Shown in pieces: positions 46,271-55,321 of a stretch of 64,000 nucleotides of DNA; position 1 is the first letter of the stretch; each line of letters begins with the position of its first letter. The stretch is taken from the NCBI RefSeq assembly GCF_036946495.1, contig NZ_JAQIIX010000001.1, positions 186,001 through 250,000 of the forward strand, in the 5' to 3' direction. The notes beneath the pieces are model-generated. The model searched no databases and had not been told where the DNA came from. It worked only from the letters and a program-made list of their open reading frames with translations. A program made the translations under genes and the position numbers. This stretch comes from Mycolicibacterium neoaurum. GTDB lineage: Bacteria; Actinomycetota; Actinomycetes; Mycobacteriales; Mycobacteriaceae.

Positions 46271-47824
46271 GTGCAACGACCAACGCCCGCCGACACACTG
46301 GCCGTCACGACCGCGCGCGCGGACTTCCGCGACCTTGCCGCAGGCCATCGTGTGGTGCCGGTGACCCGCAAGGTGCTCGCCGACAGCGAAACCCCGCTGT
46401 CGGCCTACCGGAAGCTGGCCGCCAACCGGCCGGGCACGTTCCTGCTCGAATCCGCGGAGAACGGGCGATCCTGGTCGCGCTGGTCGTTCATCGGAGCCGG
46501 CGCACCGTCGGCGCTGACGGTGCGCGACGGCGAGGCCGTCTGGCTGGGCACCACCCCGCAGGGGGCGCCCTCGGGCGGTGACCCGCTCGCGGCGCTGCGG
46601 ACGACCCTGGATCTGCTCGCCACGGCGGCGCTGCCCGGTTTGCCGCCGCTGTCCTCCGGCCTGGTCGGGTTCTTCGCCTATGACCTGGTGCGGCGGTTGG
46701 AGCGGTTACCCGAGCTGGCCACCGACGACCTCGGCTTGCCGGACATGCTGCTGCTGCTGGCCACCGATATCGCCGCCGTCGACCACCACGAGGGCACCAT
46801 CACCCTGATCGCCAACGCGGTGAACTGGAACGGCACCGACGAACGCGTCGACGAGGCCTATGACGATGCGGTGCGGCGCCTCGATGTGATGACCGCCGCG
46901 CTGGCCGAGCCGCTGGGTTCCAGCGTCGCCACCTTCAGCAGGCCGGTCCCGCAGTACCGGGCGCAACGCAGCGTCGAGGAGTACACGGCCATCGTCGAGA
47001 AGCTTGTCGGCGATATCGAGGCCGGCGAGGCATTCCAGGTGGTGCCCTCGCAGCGTTTCGAGATGACCACCACCGCAGATCCACTGGATGTCTACCGGAT
47101 GCTGCGCGCCACCAACCCCAGCCCGTACATGTACCTGCTCAATGTGCCCGATGCCCAAGGCGGGCTTGACTTTTCGGTGGTCGGTTCCAGTCCGGAGGCG
47201 CTCGTCACCGTCACCGACGGGAAGGCGACCACCCATCCGATCGCCGGCACCCGGTGGCGCGGGGACACCGAGGAAGAGGACCTGCTGCTGGAAAAGGAGC
47301 TGCTCGCCGACGACAAGGAACGCGCCGAGCACCTCATGCTGGTGGACCTGGGCCGCAATGACCTCGGGCGGGTGTCGGAACCGGGCACCGTGCGCGTCGA
47401 GGATTACAGCCACATCGAGCGCTACAGCCACGTGATGCACCTGGTGTCGACGGTCACCGGGCAGCTCGCGGGGGGCCGCACCGCGCTCGACGCCGTCACC
47501 GCATGCTTCCCGGCGGGCACTCTCTCCGGTGCGCCCAAGGTGCGCGCCATGGAGCTCATCGAGGAGGTCGAGCTGACTCGGCGTGGCCTTTACGGCGGGG
47601 TGCTCGGGTATCTGGACTTCGCCGGCAACGCCGATTTCGCCATCGCCATCCGGACCGCGCTCATGCGCGACGGCACCGCCTACGTCCAGGCCGGCGGGGG
47701 AGTCGTCGCCGACTCCAACGGCCCCTATGAATACAACGAGGCCACCAACAAGGCCAAGGCGGTGCTGGCGGCGGTCGCCGCCGCCGAGACGCTGCGCGAG
47801 CCGCTACAGACCGGGACGTCATGA
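46271..47824 (+). CDS. trpE: Anthranilate synthase component I
   Basis: A 517-residue chorismate-utilising enzyme, first of the tryptophan pathway. The N-terminal feedback site (LLESAENGRSWSRWSFIG) and the catalytic end (QVVPSQRFE, HPIAGTRWRG, DLGRNDLGRV, CFPAGTLSGAPKVRAMELI) are intact. GGGAGGA (46256-46262) precedes the GTG. No Trp-rich leader peptide is seen in the 52-bp gap to bcpB. The next gene overlaps as ATGA. Confidence 0.97.
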   Translation: MQRPTPADTLAVTTARADFRDLAAGHRVVPVTRKVLADSETPLSAYRKLAANRPGTFLLESAENGRSWSRWSFIGAGAPSALTVRDGEAVWLGTTPQGAPSGGDPLAALRTTLDLLATAALPGLPPLSSGLVGFFAYDLVRRLERLPELATDDLGLPDMLLLLATDIAAVDHHEGTITLIANAVNWNGTDERVDEAYDDAVRRLDVMTAALAEPLGSSVATFSRPVPQYRAQRSVEEYTAIVEKLVGDIEAGEAFQVVPSQRFEMTTTADPLDVYRMLRATNPSPYMYLLNVPDAQGGLDFSVVGSSPEALVTVTDGKATTHPIAGTRWRGDTEEEDLLLEKELLADDKERAEHLMLVDLGRNDLGRVSEPGTVRVEDYSHIERYSHVMHLVSTVTGQLAGGRTALDAVTACFPAGTLSGAPKVRAMELIEEVELTRRGLYGGVLGYLDFAGNADFAIAIRTALMRDGTAYVQAGGGVVADSNGPYEYNEATNKAKAVLAAVAAAETLREPLQTGTS

Positions 47825-48468
47825 TCAGGGCCGCGCAGGGGTTGCTGGTTCTGGGCGCTCTCGCACTCTGGGTGGCCTCCCGGTTGCCGTGGGTGCAGAT
47901 CAGTTCCGCCGACGGGCTTGGCCAGCCGAAGACCACGACGCTCAACGGTGCCGCGTGGTCGACCGCGCTGGTGCCGCTGGCGCTGGTGCTGCTGGCCGCC
48001 GCCGTCGTCGCACTCGCGGTGCGGGGGCGGTTGCTGCGGGCGGTGGCCGTGCTGGTGGCCGCGTGCAGTGCCGGGATCGGCTATCTGGGCGTCAGCCAGT
48101 GGGTGGTCCACGACATCTCGGTGCGCGCCGCCGGGTTGGCCGGGGTGCAGGTGGCGGATCTGGTGGGATCGCAGCGGTTCCACGCCGGAGCGGGCACCGC
48201 GCTGCTCGCGGGAGTGATCACGCTGGTCGCAGCCGTGATCTTGATGCGTTCGGCGGGTACCGGCACGTCGGCCGGGGCGCGCTACGCGGCGCCGGCAGCG
48301 CGTCGCGAGGCGGTGCGCGGTGAGGCCGCCGACGGTGCGGCGGGCATGTCGGAGCGGACCATGTGGGATGCCATCGACGAGGGGGCCGATCCCACGGTGG
48401 AAGCGGCGCCGGCACGGGTGGATGAGCACAACGAACCGGGCGGCGAACCGGACAACAAGGGTCGGTGA
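47821..48468 (+). CDS. Trp biosynthesis-associated membrane protein (TIGR02234/Rv1610 family)
   Basis: A 215-residue protein with four hydrophobic segments in the first 145 residues and a charged cytoplasmic tail. The family is found only beside trp genes in actinobacteria, and its function is not known. The ATG overlaps the trpE stop as ATGA, so it is co-translated. A 68-bp gap then precedes trpC. Confidence 0.85.
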   Translation: MIRAAQGLLVLGALALWVASRLPWVQISSADGLGQPKTTTLNGAAWSTALVPLALVLLAAAVVALAVRGRLLRAVAVLVAACSAGIGYLGVSQWVVHDISVRAAGLAGVQVADLVGSQRFHAGAGTALLAGVITLVAAVILMRSAGTGTSAGARYAAPAARREAVRGEAADGAAGMSERTMWDAIDEGADPTVEAAPARVDEHNEPGGEPDNKGR

Positions 48469-48536
48469 TGGCAGGTGCAGCGATGGCGACTAACCTTCAT
48501 GGGAACGCTCCGACCGATCGCAAAGGACCAAGGCCA

Positions 48537-49352
48537 ATGACGGCGACAGTGCTCGACTCCATCATCGAAGGAGTCCGCGCCGACGTTGCCAACCGGGAAG
48601 CCGCGGTCAGCTTCGCCGATATCAAGCAGCGGGCCAAGGACGCGCGGCCGGCGCTGGATGTGATGGCGGCCCTGCGGGCGCCGGGTATCGCGGTGATCGC
48701 CGAGGTCAAGCGGGCCAGTCCGTCGCGCGGGGAGCTGGCCTCGATCGCCGATCCGGCGCAGCTGGCGACGGCCTATGAGGACGGTGGCGCCCGCATCATC
48801 AGCGTGTTGACCGAGGAACGACGTTTCCACGGATCGCTGGATGATCTGGACGCCGTCCGTGCCGCGGTGTCCATCCCGGTGCTGCGCAAGGATTTCATCG
48901 TCGGGCCGTACCAGATCCACGAGGCGCGCGCTCACGGTGCGGATATGCTGCTGCTGATCGTCGCGGCGTTGGAACAGCGGGCACTTGAGTCGATGCTCGA
49001 CCGCACCGAATCGCTCGGTATGACCGCCCTTGTCGAGGTGCACACCGAGGAAGAGGCCAACCGCGCGCTCGACGCCGGGGCGACCGTCATCGGTGTCAAC
49101 GCCCGTGACCTGAAGACCCTCGAGGTCGACAGGGATTGCTTCGCCCGGATCGCCCCCGGTCTGCCGACCGACGTGATCCGGATCGCCGAATCTGGTGTCC
49201 GCGGTACCGCCGATCTGCTGGCCTATGCCGGTGCGGGTGCCGATGCGGTGCTGGTCGGCGAGGGCCTGGTGACCAGCGGCGACCCGCGCGGGGCCGTATC
49301 AGAGCTGGTCACCGCGGGTGCGCACCCGTCATGCCCGAAACCTGCCCGCTGA
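48537..49352 (+). CDS. trpC: Indole-3-glycerol phosphate synthase
   Basis: A monofunctional TIM barrel of 271 residues. It has VIAEVKRASPSRGEL with the catalytic Lys, the second Lys in LRKDFIVGPYQI, GVNARDLKTLEVD and RIAESGVRG. No TrpF domain is fused. AAAGGACC precedes the ATG. It uses the product of PriA (hisA, 37 kb). Confidence 0.96.
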   Translation: MTATVLDSIIEGVRADVANREAAVSFADIKQRAKDARPALDVMAALRAPGIAVIAEVKRASPSRGELASIADPAQLATAYEDGGARIISVLTEERRFHGSLDDLDAVRAAVSIPVLRKDFIVGPYQIHEARAHGADMLLLIVAALEQRALESMLDRTESLGMTALVEVHTEEEANRALDAGATVIGVNARDLKTLEVDRDCFARIAPGLPTDVIRIAESGVRGTADLLAYAGAGADAVLVGEGLVTSGDPRGAVSELVTAGAHPSCPKPAR

Positions 49353-49392
49353 CTCAACCGATGAGCCGCGCACTCGAAGAGGCGATGTGAAC

Positions 49393-50646
49393 ATGGGCGA
49401 TATCTCCGGATTGCCGAACACCAGTGCTGCACTGGCCGAACCGACCAGCCACGATCCCGACGCCAGGGGTCATTTCGGTGCCTATGGGGGCCGACTGGTA
49501 CCCGAGGCGCTGATGGCCGTCATCGAGGAGGTCACCGCCGCCTATGAGAAGGCGCGCAGCGATCAGACCTTCCTCGACGAGTTGGACCGGTTGCAGCGTC
49601 ATTACAGCGGACGTCCCTCGCCGATGTACGAAGCGGAGAACCTGAGCCGCCACGTCGGTGGTGCGCGGATCTTCCTGAAGCGAGAAGACCTCAACCACAC
49701 CGGATCTCACAAGATCAACAACGTCCTCGGGCAGGCGCTGCTGGCCCGTCAGATGGGCAAGACCCGGGTGATCGCCGAGACCGGGGCCGGTCAGCACGGC
49801 GTCGCGACCGCGACGGCGTGTGCGCTGCTGGGGTTGGAGTGCGTCATCTACATGGGCGCGGTCGACACCGCTCGGCAGGCACTCAACGTCGCCCGGATGC
49901 GATTGCTGGGTGCGCGAGTGGTGGCGGTGGAGTCGGGTTCGGCAACGCTCAAGGACGCCATCAATGAGACCTTCCGGGACTGGGTGGCCAACGCCGACAA
50001 CACCTATTACGCGTTCGGCACCGCCGCCGGACCGCACCCCTTCCCGCTCATGGTCCGCGATTTCCAGCGGATCATCGGTTTGGAGGCCCGGGTCCAGATC
50101 CAGGACCAGGCCGGCCGGTTGCCCGACGCGATCGCCGCGTGCGTGGGCGGCGGGTCCAACGCCATCGGCATCTTCCACGCCTTCATCGATGATCCGGGTG
50201 TCCGGTTGATCGGTTTCGAGGCCGCCGGTGACGGTGTGGAGACCGGTCGGCATGCGGCGACCTTCACCGGCGGTTCACCCGGCGCGTTCCAAGGATCGTT
50301 CTCCTACCTGCTGCAGGACGAGGACGGTCAGACCATCGAGTCGCACTCGATCTCCGCGGGTCTGGACTATCCGGGCGTGGGACCGGAGCACGCGCTGCTC
50401 AAGGATGTCGGTCGCGCCGAATATCGACCGATCACCGATACCGAAGCGATGGAGGCCTTTTCGCTGTTGTGTCGCACCGAGGGAATCATCCCGGCCATCG
50501 AATCGGCCCATGCGGTGGCCGGTGCGGTCAAGCTGGCCGCCGAACTCGGTCCGTCGGCGATCATCCTGGTGAACGTGTCGGGCCGCGGTGACAAGGATGT
50601 CGAGACGGCCGCCAAGTGGTTCGGATTGCTGGGGGATGACGCGTGA
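49393..50646 (+). CDS. trpB: Tryptophan synthase beta chain
   Basis: A PLP enzyme of 417 residues that joins indole with serine. The PLP lysine is in LNHTGSHKINN, with AETGAGQHGVATA and CVGGGSNAIG for phosphate binding. ATG 49393 is used; GTG 49387 also has AGAGG upstream and would overlap the stop of a 9-codon frame that starts at 49361. trpA overlaps its stop as GTGA. Confidence 0.97.
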   Translation: MGDISGLPNTSAALAEPTSHDPDARGHFGAYGGRLVPEALMAVIEEVTAAYEKARSDQTFLDELDRLQRHYSGRPSPMYEAENLSRHVGGARIFLKREDLNHTGSHKINNVLGQALLARQMGKTRVIAETGAGQHGVATATACALLGLECVIYMGAVDTARQALNVARMRLLGARVVAVESGSATLKDAINETFRDWVANADNTYYAFGTAAGPHPFPLMVRDFQRIIGLEARVQIQDQAGRLPDAIAACVGGGSNAIGIFHAFIDDPGVRLIGFEAAGDGVETGRHAATFTGGSPGAFQGSFSYLLQDEDGQTIESHSISAGLDYPGVGPEHALLKDVGRAEYRPITDTEAMEAFSLLCRTEGIIPAIESAHAVAGAVKLAAELGPSAIILVNVSGRGDKDVETAAKWFGLLGDDA

Positions 50647-51431
50647 GCCGATTGTCGTCGGTGTTCCAGACCTGCCGTGCCGAGGGGCGTGCGGCACTGA
50701 TCGGTTATCTCCCCACGGGATTTCCCGATGTGGACACCTCCATCGAAGCCATGACGGCGTTGGTCGAATCCGGTTGCGATATCGTTGAAGTCGGCGTCGC
50801 GTACTCCGATCCCGGGATGGACGGACCGACGATCGCCCGAGCCACCGAGGTGGCGCTGGCCGGCGGGGTGCGTGTGCACGATGCATTGCGGGCTGTCGAG
50901 GCGATCAGCAACGCCGGTGGTGCCGCGGTGGTGATGACCTACTGGAATCCGGTGCTGCGCAAGGGAGTCGAGACGTTTGCCCGCGATCTGGCCAGCGCAG
51001 GCGGGCTCGGGCTGATCACCCCCGACCTGATTCCCGACGAGGCCGACGACTGGATCGCGGCATCGCAGTCCAACGGCCTGGATCGCATCTTTCTCGTGGC
51101 GCCGTCCTCGACACCGGAGCGGCTGGCCGCGACCGTGCAGGCCTCGAGTGGATTCGTCTACGCCGCTTCGACGATGGGGGTCACCGGTGCGCGGGACGCG
51201 GTGTCCAACGCCGCACCGGAGCTGGTGAGTCGGGTCAAGGCCATCTCGGATATCCCGGTGGGGGTCGGGCTCGGTGTGCGCTCGGGACAGCAGGCCGCCG
51301 AGATCGCGTCCTACGCCGACGGTGTCATCGTCGGCTCGGCGCTGGTGTCGGCATTGGATGACGGTGTCGATGCGCTGCGGACGTTGACGACCGAATTGGC
51401 CGATGGCGTGCGGCAGGCGGTTCGCGCATGA
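50643..51431 (+). CDS. trpA: Tryptophan synthase alpha chain
   Basis: A 262-residue TIM barrel that cleaves indole-3-glycerol phosphate. It shows LIGYLPTGFPD, the catalytic Glu/Asp region DIVEVGVAYSDPGMDGPTI and GVGLGVRSGQQ. GTG 50643 overlaps trpB, and lgt overlaps its stop as ATGA, so lgt is tied to the trp operon. Confidence 0.96.
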   Translation: MSRLSSVFQTCRAEGRAALIGYLPTGFPDVDTSIEAMTALVESGCDIVEVGVAYSDPGMDGPTIARATEVALAGGVRVHDALRAVEAISNAGGAAVVMTYWNPVLRKGVETFARDLASAGGLGLITPDLIPDEADDWIAASQSNGLDRIFLVAPSSTPERLAATVQASSGFVYAASTMGVTGARDAVSNAAPELVSRVKAISDIPVGVGLGVRSGQQAAEIASYADGVIVGSALVSALDDGVDALRTLTTELADGVRQAVRA

Positions 51432-53377
51432 CGGTGACCACGCTGGCCTATATCCCCAGTCCGGATCAGGGTGTGTGGTTCATCGGCAGCGTGCCGCTGC
51501 GGGCGTACGCGCTGTGCATCATCGCCGGCATCGTCGCCGCGCTGGTGATCGGTGATCGCCGGTGGGCGGCCCGCGGTGGTGAACGCGGCGTCATCTACGA
51601 CATCGCACTGTGGGCGGTGCCGTTCGGTCTGGTCGGTGGGCGGCTCTATCACGTGATGACCGACTGGCCCACCTATTTCGGTGAGGGTGGCGCCGGTCTG
51701 GTTGCTGCCTTCCGCATCTGGGACGGCGGCCTGGGGATCTGGGGCGCGGTCGCGTTGGGTGCGGTGGGCGCCTGGATCGGGTGCCGGCAGCGCGGGATCC
51801 CGTTGCCGGCGTTCGGTGATGCGATCGCACCGGGCATCATCCTGGCCCAGGCCATCGGCCGGCTCGGTAACTACTTCAATCAGGAGTTGTACGGCCGCGC
51901 GACGACCGTGCCATGGGGCCTGGAGATCTATGAACGCCGTGATGCGGCCGGCTTCCGGGACACGCTGAACGGTGTCTCGACCGGGCAGGTCATCGGCGTG
52001 GTGCACCCGACGTTCCTCTACGAACTGTTGTGGAACCTGCTGGTGTTCGCGCTGCTCATCTGGGCCGACCGACGGTTCAACCTCGGCCATGGCCGGTTGT
52101 TCGCGCTGTATGTGGCCGGGTACTGCGTCGGTAGGTTCTGTGTCGAGCTGTTGCGCAGTGATACCGCGACGTTGATCGCCGGGATCCGGATCAATTCGTT
52201 CACCTCGACGTTCGTGTTCATCGGAGCGGTGGTCTACATCATGGTCGCGCCCAAGGGACGCGAGGCGCCCGAGACGTTGGCCGGTAAACAGGCACAGCAG
52301 GTGTCGGTGGACGACTTGGATACCGCGGTGATCGCGACGACCAGTGCCGCAGGTGGTGCCACCGCTGCGGTGGCGGTGGCGGATCCGCCGGAGACGAAGG
52401 TGGCTCTCGACGAGCAGGAGACCGAGGTCGCCGAAGCGGCCGACCGTGCCGATGTCGACGAGGTGGCTGTCGAGACCGCGGTGCTCGAGATCGCCGAGCC
52501 GGACGCGGCCGTTGACGAGGTCGGGCGCGAAGAAGTCGAAGGCGAAGAGGTCGAGGGTTCTGCCATGGCAGAGGCGGCCGATGAGCTCGCGGCCGAGTCT
52601 GCCACCGAGGACACTTTCGTCGAGGACTCGGAGTCATCGGAGTCCGAAGTCGAGCAGGGCGGGCCGGAGGCCGAGCTGTTGGCGGTGACCGATGTCGAGC
52701 CCGACACTGCGGGTGAGGACGAGGTCGTCGACGAAGCTGATGGACCTGAGGGTGAGGCCGAGGCGGTCGAGACTGCTGAGGGCGAGGATGCGGAGTCCGA
52801 AGTCGAGCAGGGCGGGCCGGAGGCCGAGCTGTTGGCGGTGACCGATGTCGAGCCCGACACTGCGGGTGAGGACGAGGTCGTCGACGAAGCTGACAGAGCC
52901 GAGGCTGAGGCCGAGGCGGTCGAGACTGCTGAGGACGAGGGGCCGGAGTCCCTGGAATCCTCCGAGGCCGAGTCGGCGGAGTCTGATTCCGCCGCTGAGC
53001 CGGATGCCGTGTCTGCGGAGGACAGCGAGCCCGCCGACGACAGTGAGCCTACGACCGAGGCAGCGGCATCAGCCGATGACCCCGACGCGTTGCCGACCGG
53101 CCCGGAAGCAGAACTGCTGGCGGTCCAAGGGATCGAGCCGTCCGCTGAGTCCGAGGAATCGGTTGACGCCGAGGACGCCGAACAGTCGGAATCCGAGGAC
53201 GCTGCTGATCCCGAAGGCACCGCTGAGCCCGAAGACACCGCTGAGCCCGAAGACACTGCCAAAACCGATGACAGCACCGAAACCGAAGTTGCGGCAGCGC
53301 CAAAGGACACACCTTTTTCGACAACTCCACTCGTGGCCCGCGAACCCCGCAAGAGGTTCTGGCAGCGCAGGCGCTGA
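51428..53377 (+). CDS. lgt: Prolipoprotein diacylglyceryl transferase with long acidic repetitive C-terminal tail
   Basis: The first 275 or so residues are a complete Lgt with seven helices, GGRLYHVMTDW, the signature GRLGNYFNQELYG (about 144-156) and HPTFLYELLWN. It transfers diacylglycerol to the lipobox Cys of prolipoproteins. The remaining 370 or so residues are an acidic, Glu/Asp/Ala/Ser-rich, low-complexity cytoplasmic tail ending in a basic KRFWQRRR. The tail holds a 51-residue tandem duplication and shorter PEDTAE repeats. M. tuberculosis Lgt also has a tail, but this one is far longer. The symbol applies to the catalytic part. Confidence 0.95.
   Translation: MTVTTLAYIPSPDQGVWFIGSVPLRAYALCIIAGIVAALVIGDRRWAARGGERGVIYDIALWAVPFGLVGGRLYHVMTDWPTYFGEGGAGLVAAFRIWDGGLGIWGAVALGAVGAWIGCRQRGIPLPAFGDAIAPGIILAQAIGRLGNYFNQELYGRATTVPWGLEIYERRDAAGFRDTLNGVSTGQVIGVVHPTFLYELLWNLLVFALLIWADRRFNLGHGRLFALYVAGYCVGRFCVELLRSDTATLIAGIRINSFTSTFVFIGAVVYIMVAPKGREAPETLAGKQAQQVSVDDLDTAVIATTSAAGGATAAVAVADPPETKVALDEQETEVAEAADRADVDEVAVETAVLEIAEPDAAVDEVGREEVEGEEVEGSAMAEAADELAAESATEDTFVEDSESSESEVEQGGPEAELLAVTDVEPDTAGEDEVVDEADGPEGEAEAVETAEGEDAESEVEQGGPEAELLAVTDVEPDTAGEDEVVDEADRAEAEAEAVETAEDEGPESLESSEAESAESDSAAEPDAVSAEDSEPADDSEPTTEAAASADDPDALPTGPEAELLAVQGIEPSAESEESVDAEDAEQSESEDAADPEGTAEPEDTAEPEDTAKTDDSTETEVAAAPKDTPFSTTPLVAREPRKRFWQRRR
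52638..52943 (+). repeat. 153-bp tandem duplication in the lgt tail
   Basis: Two adjacent in-frame copies (52638-52790 and 52791-52943) are nearly identical over the first 100 bp and diverge later. Each encodes EVEQGGPEAELLAVTDVEP and following acidic residues. A third, weaker echo (TGPEAELLAVQGIEP) lies near 53097. Such in-frame repeats can change number between strains. Confidence 0.9.
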
Positions 53378-53382
53378 GGCGC

Positions 53383-54972
53383 CTACGGCTCCTCGCCGGA
53401 GTCGTCCTCGCGAGGTCTGAGGAGTTCTTCGGGGTGGTGGTAGTGGTTGACGGTGTCCTGCCCCGTGTCGAGCAATGGCGGCGGATGCCAGTGCACGCGG
53501 CCGTCCGGACCGATGCTGGTGGTCCACCCGGTGTCGAACGCCAACTGATTATCGGCGGCACAACCCAATCCGAGTCCGGTGATATCGGTCTGCCCGCCTG
53601 CGCTCCAGTCTTGTTCGGCGTGCATGCCCTGGCAACCCGCACCGCTGACCGGGCAGTTGGGCATGGTGCAACCCCGGTCACGACTGATCATGACCAGCCG
53701 TTGGGCCTTGGATGCCAGGCGTTTGGAGCGGGCGAGGTAGAGCGGCTCGGCGGTGTGCTCGCGGTAGATCAGCAGGTAGTGGTGCGCATGCGCGGCGAGC
53801 CGGATGAGGTCGCGCATCGGCATCCTGGTGCCCACCGAAGTGTGCGCGATACCTGCCGCGTCGTGCAGTTCGGCCAACGTGGTGGACACCACCACCGTGA
53901 CCGGTAACCCGTTGTGCTGGCCCAATTCCTTGGACATCAACGCGTTTCGAACGACCGCCTTGAGTGCATCGTGATAGCGCTGGGAGGCACCGCGGGTGTC
54001 ACGAGCGGCCGCACTGCCGGGCTCGACATCCAGTGCGGCGCGGCGCCCCTGCAATTCCTCGATCGGTACCGGCGCGGGACTCGGCTCAGCCAGCGCCGCG
54101 TCCAAAGCGGTACGGCGCTGCTCGAAGGGTTCGTCCGTGGGCGCAATGGTCGGCGTATCGGGCTCACTGGGCACAGTCGGTGCCGGTGCGGGCAGACCGT
54201 CGGTATCGTCCAACGGGTTCGGTGAGGGGTTGGAAACCGGCTCTTCGTCGGCGGGATTGTTGACCCCCGGAGCGCCCCACACCTGATTCACCGTCTTGAG
54301 ATAGGCGCCCAGTTCCGGATCGACCCACCCCGAGATGCGGATCAACCCGTCGGCGTCCTGGCGGCCCAAGCTGATCCCGCGCTCATGAGCAGCGATATCG
54401 GGACCATCGCCATCGGGGTTGAGCGCGCAGAGCGCGTAGTCGGCGACCTCCCGCAAGGTGCGCGGAGTGATCCCGGCCGCCGCCGCAACCAGATCCGCCT
54501 CCAGCTCCTCGCACCGGTGCCGTTCTGCGTATCGGCCCGCCCGCTCGACCGCGGTCCTGATCTCCTGCACATGATCTAGGTTGATGGTGCCCTCGGCCAA
54601 TGCCGCGGCACATGCCGGTAGGGCCGGCCCCAGCAGTCGGCCGTCAAGGCTGTGGCGGGGCCCGAGATCGGCAGCGTCACGCAACCGGCGGGCGGCCTCG
54701 GCCTCAGAGATCCGCAGCCGGATGGTCAGGATCTGCGCCCACGTACGCGCACCGATGTCCTTGGGCGTGCTCTGGGCCTGCAGCGCGGCCATGATGCGGT
54801 GGTCGAGCACGGCGGTGGTGCGGGCGCGGTGCTCGCGCCGGGATTGCAGGGTCAACAGATCCGCCGGCGACAGCCGTGTGACATCGAGGGCGGCGAGTTG
54901 CGCGCATGCGGAATCGTAGGCATCGAAGGCCGCCAGCACAGCCTCTCGATCCGACACCCCATTCGCTAGCAT
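53383..54972 (-). CDS. DUF222/HNH endonuclease domain protein (13E12-repeat family)
   Basis: A 529-residue protein with an N-terminal DUF222 helical domain and a C-terminal HNH-like zinc domain (MISRDRGCTMPNCPVSGAGCQGMHAEQDWSAGGQT in part, DNQLAFDTGW). It is of the family carried by M. tuberculosis REP13E12 elements. No inverted repeats or integrase flank it. The ATG at 54972 lies 7 bp after a minus-strand TAGAAT (54980-54985), so a leaderless message is likely. A TCGAAC half-site overlaps that start. Confidence 0.85.
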   Translation of the reverse strand: MLANGVSDREAVLAAFDAYDSACAQLAALDVTRLSPADLLTLQSRREHRARTTAVLDHRIMAALQAQSTPKDIGARTWAQILTIRLRISEAEAARRLRDAADLGPRHSLDGRLLGPALPACAAALAEGTINLDHVQEIRTAVERAGRYAERHRCEELEADLVAAAAGITPRTLREVADYALCALNPDGDGPDIAAHERGISLGRQDADGLIRISGWVDPELGAYLKTVNQVWGAPGVNNPADEEPVSNPSPNPLDDTDGLPAPAPTVPSEPDTPTIAPTDEPFEQRRTALDAALAEPSPAPVPIEELQGRRAALDVEPGSAAARDTRGASQRYHDALKAVVRNALMSKELGQHNGLPVTVVVSTTLAELHDAAGIAHTSVGTRMPMRDLIRLAAHAHHYLLIYREHTAEPLYLARSKRLASKAQRLVMISRDRGCTMPNCPVSGAGCQGMHAEQDWSAGGQTDITGLGLGCAADNQLAFDTGWTTSIGPDGRVHWHPPPLLDTGQDTVNHYHHPEELLRPREDDSGEEP

Positions 54973-54985
54973 GTTCGAAATTCTA
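54963..54985 (-). promoter_or_regulatory. Leaderless promoter with a partial LexA-like site
   Basis: On the minus strand TAGAAT is followed by TCGAAC, then 4 bases, then TAGCGA. Mycobacterial SOS boxes read TCGAAC-N4-GTTCGA, so only the first half is intact. Other 13E12-family genes are SOS-controlled, which makes this a weak candidate. Confidence 0.3.
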
Positions 54986-55321
54986 CCGACGCCCACCGAC
55001 ATGTGAACGCGTTATCCACAGGCCGCCCAGCTATCCACAGATTGCGAAAAGCTTATGGCGCCCAACCGCTTTGAGGTGTACAAGCAGGCAGTTCGGTACA
55101 TGAACCTCGGCGGCGGCAAAGCCCGCAGAAGGCTCCCGGACACGCGGGTCGCATGTTTCCGTTTAATTTCGTCGATGCTGCGGTCGTGAAACCCCTGCCG
55201 CACCAGGGCCATCGGACTCGGTGTGAGTAGGTGTTGACAACGCCGACATGGTGGTGCAACCGGTGCGGAATGGCCGAGCAATAACTTCTGTCTCAACCGT
55301 TTCCATTGCTGGGAGGAATCC
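54986..55321. other. Intergenic region between the HNH gene and narK, with two DnaA-box-like sequences
   Basis: The 336-bp gap contains no convincing gene. Near the HNH gene lie TTATCCACA (55012-55020) and CTATCCACA (55031-55039), a perfect and a one-mismatch DnaA box 19 bp apart in the same orientation. A TTGACA at 55234-55239 has no good -10 partner. No clear GlnR site was identified before narK. Confidence 0.45.

Noticed and set aside
49361..49390. Nine-codon frame before trpB as a regulatory leader
   Set aside because: It encodes MSRALEEAM with no Trp. It may only assist coupling to trpB.
52234..53352. A serine-rich minus-strand frame of 372 codons
   Set aside because: It is the mirror of the acidic lgt tail; the Ser/Thr richness comes from reversed Glu/Asp codons.
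53383..54972. Complete REP13E12 mobile element
   Set aside because: Only the DUF222/HNH gene is present; no integrase, end repeats or target duplication were found.
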